The notes below the pieces were generated by a model. The model worked only from the letters and a program-made list of their open reading frames with translations. It was not told the origin of the DNA and ran no database searches. A DNA stretch of 64,000 bases from Pelecanus crispus (taxonomy: Eukaryota > Chordata > Aves > Pelecaniformes > Pelecanidae): positions 45,103,498 through 45,167,497 of the forward strand of contig NC_134648.1 of NCBI RefSeq assembly GCF_030463565.1, read 5' to 3'. Shown here piece after piece: positions 25,578-36,520 of this stretch. The first letter of the stretch is position 1, and every line of letters begins with the position of its first letter. The position numbers and the translations under genes are program-made.

Positions 25578-25667
25578 GGGCATCAGCTCCTCGACTGGTG
25601 TAAATCAACATGGTTTTATTGACTTTGATGGAGCTATGTCGATTTATACCAGATGAGGATTTGGCCC
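25578..25667. repeat. 90-base foldback (MITE-like) element, family A
   Basis: The left arm reads GGGCATCAGCTCCTCGACTG then GTGTAAATCAACATG. The reverse complement of the right arm reads GGGCCAAATCCTCATCTGG then TATAAATCGACATAG. The two arms pair along nearly the whole length around a centre containing TTGACTTTGATGGAG. I recognise this as an old amniote repeat with GGGCCAGATCCTCAGCTGGT-type termini, also common in turtles and crocodilians. It is non-coding and non-autonomous. Confidence 0.7.
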
Positions 25668-26020
25668 ACTGTATGGAGATATTTTTATTTCTCTTCTCAC
25701 TCTATCAGTTAAGGAAAGGGTAATAATCAGCAAGCTGGAAGCAATTATATGTGTGTGAGGAGGGGGTAGTTTCATAATAGCTAACTTGATATTATTTCCT
25801 GTAAAATGCATCAGGAGAATAGAGCCTGGAGCCTGCTGACCAGTTTGTTTTGTAAAGAAATATTTGTTCGAATCTGTTTATAATGATTTGTCAAATGATG
25901 GGCAGACTCGGCTCAAGCACTTGCCTTCCACTGACACCAGAGGTGGCAGTTCTGGTGCTGACCAGGGCGCCAAGTGGCAGCTGGAGAGGAAAGACCCAGG
26001 CAAAATTGAACTTCCCCTTG

Positions 26021-26090
26021 CAGCCACGTAAATCTGGAGTAATTTTACCGAAATCAGTAGAAATATTCACTATTTACAACAGTGTGCCTA
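26021..26090. repeat. diverged foldback element, family A
   Basis: GTAAATCTGGAGTAATTTTA followed by CCGAAATCAGTAGAA and CTATTTACAACAGTGTG matches the order of the repeat at 25578-25667 (TGTAAAT arm, central TGAAGTCAATGGA-like core, TTTACACCAG arm), about 350 bases away. The copy is strongly diverged. Confidence 0.45.
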
Positions 26091-28759
26091 AAAGCAAAAT
26101 TTGGCAGAGTTTTCAACTGAGCATTTATAAGCTGTTTCTGGCAGCAAATAAGAATGGGGGATGGGAAGATTATTCATTGCAGATGCTTTGTAAGATTAAC
26201 AGAGGCTTTCTGGTGACAATAAAGTCTACTAACATAGTCACTTTTGGAAAATGCTTTTTAAAATGTGATTTGAGGGCGTTTTCTGTCGTCCTTTAATTCT
26301 TAGAGCATTTCATGGTGGTAAAAAGTGCTGATACCTCCAGTGAAATTATCTAAATTGTTCTTTTTACCCTGGCGAGGCAGATGAGTCCTGAGCTGCGATA
26401 CCAACTGGGCTAAAGCAATTGATGGGAAGCTAAGATTTCTAAGAAATCATTTTGGATACATGCATTTCATAAGGTTCAGCTTTAATTATTGTTAAGCAGC
26501 CACATATTGACAAGGGAGCTAAAGACAAACTAGTCACAACTAAAGTAAATTGAAAGATTTATCAAATTATTTTTAAGTTATAATGCAGATTATTCTAAAG
26601 TACCAACACTAGCACTATTAACACTAAAGTATTCCAACCAGCTCCTGCAATGTAGCTCAGTCATCTGTTATCTTTGCTCTCAGGGATGATTTAAATATAT
26701 TTTTGTAATGTTTTTAACTTAGAAATATCATTAACATTACTTCACACCCTGTTAGAGTAGATGCAGTTATACAAGGCTAACAGAGCTTCTATCACTGTAG
26801 CTTGTACCCATAGAGTACCTCTTTCTGAACTGATCTACAGTTAAATTAATCCCAAAAATGGCATGTAGGTGAACCCTTAAGCATTAGCAGACAACTCATA
26901 AAAGACTGGAGAATACGCAGTTCAGAAATTATTCTGGAAAGATACATATGATAAATGCAGTTCTTTCCCCGACTACAGAGCGCCCCATGGAGCTGCACGG
27001 CCCTTCTTCCCTGCACCAGCCCTCTCCAGCCCTCTCTGCTGTCTCTCCTTGAGAAAGGTCAGGTAGCCTATTAATCACACTCTTGTCTTTGATTTGCAAT
27101 ATATATACATCCACTGCTTCCTGGATCCTTTTGAAGCAAGGAACAATAAGCAACTTTTCAAGGAAGGAGTGGGTTTGCTTATTTTGGGATTCTTCTTTAA
27201 TAGCTCAAATACAACCTCCTTAAAACCAACATAAGATAAGGCACCATTTCAGCTAGGGCAGGTGACAGCATTCTGACGTTGAATTTAGATCTACTTTCCC
27301 ATAGTGAATATGTAACTTTAGGTATAAGCCACTAGGGTTTTTTATTCTGTACATTGTTACAATGCATCTTTCACCGCTTTTGTTACTCAGCTTTTCAGCT
27401 ACTCATGGAAATCCATGGGATGTTTTTTCCCAGTAAGTTTCAAATGTAGATGCTGTTCTGCACTGGAAAAGACAACTGCAGGGTCATTAGCATCTTTTCT
27501 AGTGAGAACGCAGAATTGAAAAACAAGTGCAGTATTGTAACCAGTGCTACCCCTTGACTGATTGAATTTCTACAGGATTGTAGAAAAGAATTATTCTAGT
27601 TTTTATAAATATGTGCACCCAGATCTTTTTTACTATTTAATATATTGCACAAAGCATAACTGCTTACAGACAGTATTCCTAGAATCAATACCGCAAAATC
27701 AATTCACACTAAGAATAATTTAAAAAGGATGAGAAGACTTGGAGCATGACACATCAGTGAAATGAAGGTAGGCTCTTTTCATTATTTTTCTGCTTAGGTT
27801 TTAGATCTTTACAGAAAAAGAAATTATGAAAAGATCATTTTCAAATCTGGTGTGCACTGTGAAGATGATTTCCCAGCTAATTTTGATGTGGACAGAGATT
27901 ATGACTGAAGTCAGGAATAGACAGAAGATTAAATCCTAAACTGTAACCCTGTTTTCATAGAAATGTATTAAGGAAACAAAATAGAATGACATACCTAAAC
28001 CAAAGCATTTCTAAGTAAGGCATCTGTCAGATTTTTCCATGAGGTGTAGGCAGTTTAAGATGTGCTGTGGCAGTATTTGAGATAGTTGTGTTTTAGTATT
28101 GCTCAGCTTTCAGGGTAAGGGTGGTCCAAAGCCTGAAGATGAATTTCAGGAACAAGCTGTGCATTAGCCAGGAAAACGGTTCCTATTACAGTAACTACCA
28201 GTTCATATGTGTCAGCTGATCTTTAGCTTGAGAAAACACTGGACAAGGTCATCATTGAACCAAGTGAAGCTTGAATGTATGAATTTGATTTTGGTGTCAA
28301 ACTACATAGAGGATCAGGCGTCACACCACTAACTGATCCTGCACAAACTACTGGAGTTAGTGCTTAGCACAGCAGAACTTCAGGCTGTAAGCACAAGTTC
28401 TCATAGGCAGTATCTGTGGGATGCGGTGCATCCCTGTTGGGTCTCCATTAGGGACCAAGATAATCCTGTCACCAGACAGAACTGAAGTCTGCTGAGAGAT
28501 CTCCGAAAGGCCCCTCTCGGGGTCCGGCAGGAACCGACGCTAATCACTTGCTGCTTTATTCACTCACTGTTACCCAGGCACGGGAGGGGAGGGTCCCAAG
28601 TACCAGCTGAAATGGCTGGGCAGGCAGGACGAGGGTAATAACTGATAAACTTCCAAGTGCTCTAGCCTGATCCGAGAAGAAATATTAATCACATCTCTAC
28701 TGTCTAAAATATATCTCAGCTATTCTGAGGTACATATTTAAGGTTCTGGAAGCCTTCTA

Positions 28760-28829
28760 AGGTTTTTTGTGGTTTGCTTCAGTTTTTTGTTGAGTTTTTG
28801 GTTGGTGGTTTGTTTTTTTTTTTTTTTTT
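28760..28829. repeat. T/G-rich low-complexity tract ending in a 17-base T run
   Basis: GGTTTTTTGTGGTTTGC-type sequence passes into a T run at 28813-28829. It is the mirror of the A/C tracts elsewhere in the window. It lies about 110 bases from the CR1 fragment at 28941 but is not clearly part of it. Confidence 0.5.
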
Positions 28830-28940
28830 ACTATACATGTAGTTAATTGGTTTACCAGTTGGAAATAAATCTTCGAAAGCAAGAGGCACCCTCCTCTTTT
28901 TGATCATCATGTTCCTATAGATATTGTGAAGACTGGAAAA

Positions 28941-29010
28941 AATAGAGCTGGAAGGGATCTCTAAAGGTCATCTAATCCATCCTCCATTCTAAGGCAGGCT
29001 GAAACGGCAG
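28941..29010 (-). repeat. CR1 LINE 3' fragment (minus orientation)
   Basis: AATAGAGCTGGAAGGGATCT followed by CTAAAGGTCATCTAATCCAT is the reverse complement of the conserved CR1 3' end (GGACTAGATGATCTCTAGAGGTCCCTTCC type). The body fades after about position 29010, so it is a short 5'-truncated copy, the usual state of avian CR1. Confidence 0.7.
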
Positions 29011-32000
29011 AGATCAAATTGCTGGAATATCTTCACTCACATTATCTGTTTCTAGTGTGCAGCCTGCATCTGACTGCTCTACAAGGTTTTACAAAAAGAA
29101 TTAGTGTGGGACTTACAGCTCCCCTGGGAAGAAATGAAAACAGGAGTGGAAGTAAGAGAAAGACTTCTAAAATGCTGTTGCTGAGCTTGGCCTCCGATTG
29201 AGTATCAGTTTAGTAGAACTGTTAATTAAAAAACCTTAATTTGATTACTCTTTTTAGTCCTGAAATTTAAGAAGCTAGTGTCAAGGCCCGCAGAGCCTGA
29301 GACCAGCTACAGTCTAATTACTAGGCTGGAATTTTTTAATTACTACAGATAAGAGTATTGGGGGAAAACTGTCATGATTCAGAATTCAGAAACCACATCC
29401 TCCCGATTTTCTAGCCATCCCACTCAGTCTCTGAGAGGGAGTGTTGAGAGTGTAGTAAGTGGAGGCAGATAACCACATCCCCAATCTGCTGTCATCCTCA
29501 GACAGCAGAATTTCCGATGTGCCTTCTGCTTAACAAAGAGAAGTGATGAAAACAAAGAGGATGTAAGTAACCTCACTTGTTAGCAGGTGCCTTCACAATA
29601 ATTACTCGTAGGCCTTTTGCCTACAGGCAAAATTTCCATTGGCTTTTTAGCAAATTTCTGCCATGCCTCCGCTTAGAAAAGTCACGATGAATCAGCTAAA
29701 GGCATGAAGACAACATGAACAATTTAAGACATCTTAAACCCTATGTAGATGCTGTCGTTCAGGAGCAAAGGGTCTGCAAGAGCTCTGATGGATCTCCCCT
29801 TCTGAACGTCACCTTTGTCAAAAAAGCTTTAAGGTATCGTAGTCATGAAAAGTTACTGTCTCTTTTGCCAGGTAGCAGAGCAGGATTCAGGCATTTGTGA
29901 GGGACATCCTCATTTACAGCTTGGTGCCTTAGCACAAGCCCCCCTTTATTACTGGCTGAAGCTGAAATACTGGGCTGTGAACGGGAAGGGGTGAGGTGTG
30001 GTACCCATCCTGTTCTGCTCTGGGGGAAGGAGTAGCCAGTTGGTTGTGTTAATGCATTAAACTGCCTAGCTGGATTTGGCAGAGGGTGCCTGTCCAAGTT
30101 TTCGGTTCGTTATAAGCAGACCCTCCTAAATAGCATCAAGCTAAAGCCGCTTGATTTGTAATGGAAACCTCCATCTTGGGACTGAATGCATCTTAAGGGC
30201 TCTGACAGATGGGCTCTGTTGGATAGAACAGCAGCACTCTTTAGCGCTTTACCTCCCCCGTGCCTGCTGTAACCCTCTTCCAGTGCTGTCTGTCCCAGCA
30301 GCGGGGCAAACGAGAGCAGGTGCTGGTGAGGGTGGCTTCGCCGCCGAGTCTGGCACCCAAGCCCCTGCTTTGGCCCCTGCTGGTGCAGGGGCAATGACCC
30401 CTGGCAGCGAGGTGGAGGAGATGGGAGGGAGGCAACCTGTAGCTGTCAATGCTAAACCTGACAGAGTCGAACCATGATGTCTCGCACTCAGCTGATTTGC
30501 CAAAACCTTCTGTAGCTGCCTCATGCTGGCAGCTTCTTCACGCGCATAATCATTTGACCACAGTGGAAGTTTTTGCTTAAAGCAAAGCATAAGAGAGTGC
30601 TGGTGAACTGCAAGTGGAGAGCAGAATGGATTTAAAAGCCCTTTCCCAGCTTTGATCTGAAACTTTTTGGGTTCCAGTGGCAATCCCCACAGGAACACGA
30701 ACACGGGCCCTGTCTCCTCCCTCTTGCAGCACCCACCCCCCTCGCATCTGGGCATACCTGCCAAGTTTTGTGCATCTCTGTGTCTGGCACCAATGCAAAT
30801 TAAGCAATCTGTATCTAATTTATATGTGGTCATAAATACGGCTTCTGAAAAAACACTGGCTTTAGGCGTGGTGAAAAGTGTTAGGCTAAGCCTAGGCTTC
30901 ACAGAGAGAGCTCCTTCAAGTACCAGGGTCGGGGAGATGGGAAGGAGCCTTCTTGCTAGCCAGCCTGGAAAGAGCAAGTTTTTGTGGAAAACACAGGTTA
31001 CAGGTGAAGACCAAGGATCATAGCAGTGGAAGGACAGAACTTGGAAGAGGGCTGTTCCCCACGGAAGGACAAATGCTAGCTGCTATCCCATGTGCATCCA
31101 CGTTAGGTGCTGCCAGTCCTCCGCTGGCAGAGCTCTCCTCCTGCCAACCGGCTCCTTGGCCCCTGTTCCCCCTAATCCACCTCTTCCTCTGCGTTGGATG
31201 CCCAGTGCCTTAAAACTGCCCTGGGAACGGGGAGCACCCAGAGGAGGAAGGGAAGGCTGTCGGCCAGCTGTGCATCACCCCAGCTCCCAGGGACAGACAC
31301 AGAAACCACAGCCCACACCAGCCTCCTTGCCTGGAGCAGTTTTCCCTAACTCTTTCAGAACAAGTCTTGCTGCTCCTGATTTCTCCTGCTTTTCCTTCTC
31401 GCCTTGCCCCTCTCCCACCTCGCAGGGAGGCTGGCTGGGAACCAGCATCCAGGTGAACCAGTCTGGGCAGAAAGCATCCCAGTCTGTTGACCTCTGTACT
31501 CCCAACTCCCCTTACTGACGTGCGGGGTAGTGGGACAGCCCGCATGCATTTCTGAAAACACTGTAGGAAAAGTAAAGGAGGGAACGTGATTGGGAGAGGT
31601 GGGAGGATGGTTCTGCAAGGCAGGGGAGAGAAAACTGACTGGGTCATGCAAGAAGCAAAGTGGGAAGCTATGGGAAGAGGTCCTGACTTAGCAAATCCAG
31701 TGGCTGCAGCAGCAGAGGGTCAGGCTCTTCAGGGCTGTGAGCGATGGGAAGGGCTTGACTACAGTGCAGCACTAAACAGGGCTCATCCTTAGACTCAGGT
31801 CATCATCGGGGTTGTAGGTTTTACCTCTTCTCTCTGGGGCACCAAGCAGTATATTGCTACATTCCGTGCCAGACAACCACCAGGCTGCTCTGGAGATGCT
31901 GAGAAGCTTGCACCTTGTTTCTCCTGTGCTGTGATCACAGCAGTGAGGTCAGCCCATTCCCATGGGCTGGAAATACTTGCTTTGGAGCCTAGCTAGCTCT

Positions 32001-32980
32001 GCCAGTTAATCTAGGCTGTGAGCATGGTTGTCATCCACACGTACAGGATGCTTGTCCGCTCTCCTCCCTGCCAGGGTCCTTCACCACCATTAAGGCCTGC
32101 ATGGGGAGGGGGGGAAATTAGTTTCTGATCAGCTGTCTGTCTTCTCCACTCCCTTCATGCCCTTGCAGCCACTTGCAGGAAGCACAAAGGGATAATCCCA
32201 AGTCTGGATACCATAACCCTGTAGTTACAAGACAGTAAAAACCCATAAATCCATATTACTGAAAGGCCAGTAGCTCTGGGTTGAATGGTCTGCTTCTAAG
32301 TCTCAGCAAAATACCTCTTTCTAGCTACTAAATAAAAACTTGTCCCTGTTATTTGTGAGAGCTAAACCACATGTACAGTTATGATGAAATGTGGGTGCTG
32401 CAACTAACTTCTGTTAATTCAGAGCATGAATATCAACTCAAACCGATGAGTGGTAAGAGAAAAAAATAGTAAAACATGTAAGAACATCCTTCTGCTACCA
32501 GAGAGCTTCAGGGTAGCATCAACTGTTCTGAATACAAAGTTTGGGCAAAAGAGTTGACCAGAAAAAAAACACCAAACAAAACCAAACACAAAAACAAGAG
32601 ACAAAAGCAAGAAGGGTAGACCACAGTGGCTCAGAGAAAAAGGAATGCAGTGTTGGATTGTATATCATAAATGTACTGTAAAAGAGGATTAATTTGAAAG
32701 GGATTGGAAAATTTCACAGAAACCATCTTGTTGTCTATGTAAGTAAAAATGAATCCGATTCTCATGCTGTGCTCAGTCGTGCTGTTCCTGTGAGCAAGGC
32801 CCTCTCTGAACTGAACTGAACAACAAAACAAGTCATTTTAAGGTGCCTCTTACCTGCAGGAAAGCCTGAGGAGGATGGGAAGGGAGAAAATAGTAGCCTT
32901 AAGAAGTGCTTTCAGTCTTCTAGACATTAGCTGGTAGTAGAGACCCTGGGATAATTTGGCTATTCTGCAAGTTAACGTAA

Positions 32981-33002
32981 TATTTATTTATTTATTTATT
33001 TT
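32981..33002. repeat. (TTTA)n microsatellite
   Basis: About five consecutive tetranucleotide units are visible. This is simple sequence with no associated gene. Confidence 0.8.
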
Positions 33003-33178
33003 AATCAGAGCCAGCAAAATAATAAAGATATGGAAGAACATCAAAGGTAGCTTAAAGCCATTTTTGTACTTTCTCCCTCAGCCCACACCTTTGGCTGTAG
33101 CTCAGAATCTGAGTATCTGTGCATAAATAGGTTTAAAGACCCATCTTCAGAAGTCTCGGCGCTCTGAGTTAAAGGTGG

Positions 33179-33250
33179 AGAGCCAGATATTCAGCTGATA
33201 AGAACTGAAGGAAATTCACTGAAGTCTTGCGTGCATGGAGTTACACCAAC
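33179..33250. repeat. diverged foldback element, family A
   Basis: GAGCCAGATATTCAGCTGAT is followed by an ATTCACTGAAGT centre and then TGGAGTTACACCA. This is the same order as the family A element at 25578-25667 (GGGCCAGATCCTCAGCTGGT start, TTGAAGTCAATGGAG centre, TTACACCAG end). The right arm is truncated. Confidence 0.45.
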
Positions 33251-34705
33251 AGGCATCCAAACCAGCACACTCCTCTACTTCTATCTAACAATTTCCCTGC
33301 TCAGCACCATCTGATAGGTCACGGTGGCTTTTTGTAAAGGGAAGACGCTTAAATTGTGCAGACTTCGTGCTCCACAGGGATGCTTCAACTCACTCGGTTA
33401 CCTGACAGGAAGGGATGAGTGGCCTGTAGCAACCTCATTTGCTGGTGCCAGGCTTCTTCTGGCACCTCAGCTAGCAGATCTCCCGTTCCCACGCGTGCCT
33501 CCGAGGCACTGGTTCCAGGGCAGTGGCACAGCATGCCCCACTGCAGAGGCATGCCGGCATCCGAAATGAGGCGCGGAGCAGAACGCAGGCTAAAAACCTC
33601 TGCTTAGGTGTGAGCTGAGCCTCCTCTCCAAAGCTGGCACTCATCAGGAAGCAGTAAGCAAGAGTCTGGGGAGTTGGGGTTAGGAAACAGCCCTGCAGAG
33701 AGGCGGGATACAGCAGAGCTGGCAGCGGCCAGGGACGGGCTAAGAGGCAGGATCAGCCTGTGGGTGAGAAAAACTGAGAAGGTAAGAGCCAGGACAGCGC
33801 GGTGGCAGCAGCAGGAGGTGGCCCAAAAGCAGGAGGTGGCCCGAAAGCAGGAGCTGGGAGGCGAAGGCGCTGTACTAGGAGCCTGCAGAAACAAAAAAAG
33901 TAGCTACATCTGAAAGGTGGCTCCCCAGCTATATCCCACAACTCTGCGTGCACAAGTGATGCAGCAGAGGTATAGCGCTAAAAGCTGGTGTAACACTGCC
34001 GCAGCTAAATGTCAGCAGTAGCCTGAAGAGGGAACTTCACTCTGAAAAATGCATAGCTGTGAAATCCATAGACAAAAATGATGTCTGCCTCTATTAGTAC
34101 CAAAACAGCAGTTTGACCTAAATAGCAATTTCTGTTTGGCGTTGAAAGACAAACAGCAATAAGGTCCAAAATATGAGTCATTAAAAAATAAAAGAAGCCC
34201 AACATGTACTGTACTCCACAATCAGCCCCTTCCTGAAAGAGGGCCAAAAGCTGTACGTATTTTGGAGTCTTCTCTTCCACAGCAAATCTTAGCGCAGCTT
34301 CAGAACTTTTGGCTGACACCTTGATGACACTGAAATAGGGAGTCCGTCTACGAGGCACAGATTTTAACTAGGCAGTGGAGGTCCTTACTAATTCCAGTAA
34401 GTGCGTTAGAATTACAGACTCACAGTATTGCAACACCACATGTTGTACTTACACATGCGGTAGTTTTGATTATAAAAGCCTTGAATGCTTACTGTGACCC
34501 ACTCATTGCCTGGCTCTGTTTTGGATTTTTTTGCTGATGACCTTCTGGGTTATTGCCCTGGCAGGAACAGAGCTCTGACAATGACCTACCGGTCATCGGT
34601 CCAGTCTTTCTACCAAGCCCAAGTGGGAAAGGATCAGGGAGAATATCTGAGATGCTCCTGTGCAGACTTCTGAGAGAGACAGCCCTCGTACACGCAGTGG
34701 TTCAA

Positions 34706-34735
34706 GATTACTTGAACTTACTAGTTCAAGTAATC
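34706..34735. repeat. perfect 12-base inverted repeat
   Basis: The arms GATTACTTGAAC (34706-34717) and GTTCAAGTAATC (34724-34735) are perfect reverse complements around a six-base loop TTACTA. It could form a cruciform or hairpin, or be the end of an unrecognised repeat. There is no run of T after it, and bacterial-type termination is irrelevant in this genome. Confidence 0.8.
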
Positions 34736-36483
34736 GTTTTCCCCAGTTGTCACAGTTCCTAACTGAAATGTACTTACTATTCAAAATGCTTTCAAAATTA
34801 CCAGGAAAATGTACCAGTTTATGCGCATCCTCAGCTTGCGCACCTTACGCAGGACTGAAAGAAAATGTGCAGGCATCTACTATCTCTAGCACAGAATACT
34901 GTTCCTCAGCATCTAGCCCTAGTTAGCTGGCAAGTGCTCTTGCAACATCATGCTTGGTTTCATTTTAAGTCACTAAGCCTCCTGTGTTAGCTTTCCATTT
35001 AACTTACTACTAAAACTGTTAATTTTTCCTTCGTCTGTTTCTTTGTTCAAGCAGTTGGAAGCAGACAGCTCCACCCAAATTCTTCCTTTCATTACACCAG
35101 TGCCCTTGCAATGTTTATCTGTGTGTCAGCTTGGTGCCTGTATTCTAGTGTCTTAGTTTTGCCAGGAAGCTGTCAGTGACGTTCCCCTCCCCTCCTCCCT
35201 CCCCAGTAAATTGTGTACTATTTATCACCTCAATGTCATTTTTAAAATAGAGACTATTTATTTTAACAGCTTTGTGTATATTTTCCTCCTCACAATTGCA
35301 AGTCCCTGAATATATCGACCACAAAACGTGCGCTCACTGATCCTACAGCAGACCATGTGCGTGCAATTACCTCATTTACACAATCACAATAACGACACAA
35401 AATTCAATGCCCCATCTGGAAGATAGGAAATAGTATTTCCTTTCTTCTACCTTTGTCCACGTATGTAGTAGACTCTTGAGGATAAGCAGACTCTCATTCC
35501 ACGGGTGGATATATATACACACATACACAATACAGACGCTCACACAATACTGCAGACAATCAGGGCCTGATCTCTGTTGGAGCTGCTAGCAACTCTGGTA
35601 AAATATTCCACTTCAAATTTTGGCATGAAATCTCCTGCCGACTTTCCCCATCCTTGCTATTTCCAGCCCAGGCTGACAGTTTTGGCTGGCTGCCTTCCAC
35701 ACTCCGGCAAACCTGTGGAAGCACAGCTGAGCGGAGAGGCGGGAGGAAAGAGGCAGAGCCTCCGCTCTCCCCAACTTGCCCCCGCGGGCCTTTGGTGGGG
35801 CTTGGGGCGCGTGATGGAAAAGCGAGCCCTCCCAGCCATTTTCACACAGAACGGGGCAGATCAGGAAGAGCCCAGGAGGACGCTGCTGCACCCCGTGATG
35901 ACAAATGAAAACTGCTTTCCTCTTCTTTCTGTCCCATCAAGTGGAAGGAGAGGAACCTCCTGGGAAGAACGAATCCAAAAACCCCTGAGATAGGGTCTAC
36001 AGGTAAAGAACTACCACAGCTGCAGGAGGGGCTGGGATGTCATGCAGGTTATGCAGCAGGAAAAAAGGGGGGGATGCAAAATGCTTAGTAGAAAAGACTT
36101 GTAACTAATAGGAAACTTCTAGGTTTGGGTTTTTAAGGTCTATTTGTTGGCATTCCCGAAAGAGAGAAGGGGGGAATGACGCCAGCATGAGTTCATGTAG
36201 GGGACTCCTATGTTACAAGCTACAAGGGACCCTGGAGGTGATCAGCTCCGAGCCTTCAAGCATACTGCTACCTTGTTGCTGTTGGAAAAGACTCATCCCT
36301 AAGGCCTCACAAGCATTTCATTTTTTTAAATGTGGCAAGCGGCACTGAGTTGCAGGAATTAAAATATGTATATTTATTTAAGCGTGACGTTCCATCTTTC
36401 TTCCTACCTCCAAACACTGTGCCACATTAATCTGCTCTCAAATAACGAGTGAAAGTACAGATATTTCCAGAAAGACCATTTAA

Positions 36484-36520
36484 CATAGAATCATAGAATC
36501 ATAGAACCGTTTAGGTTGGA
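36484..36520 (-). repeat. CR1 LINE 3' terminal stub (minus orientation)
   Basis: CATAGAATCATAGAATCATAGAA followed by CCGTTTAGGTTGGA is the reverse complement of the bird CR1 3' end, TCCAACCTAAA followed by ATTCTATG octamers. Only about 37 bases remain recognisable, so the insertion is extremely 5'-truncated. Confidence 0.8.

Larger units (their letters stand above)
29011..36483. other. intergenic interval, no supported gene
   Basis: The sequence alternates between AT-rich and moderately GC-rich (about 30200-31700 and 33400-33900). The longest open frame is 242 codons on the minus strand at 30249-30977, but it has no recognisable domain and overlaps open frames on the opposite strand. Other contents are a (TTTA)n repeat at 32981-33002, a diverged foldback repeat at 33179-33250 and a perfect 12-base inverted repeat at 34706-34735. 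Confidence 0.55.

Noticed and set aside
28480..28640. Small GC-rich segment as a promoter
   Set aside because: It is too short, with few CpGs, and no transcript start or exon is suggested nearby.
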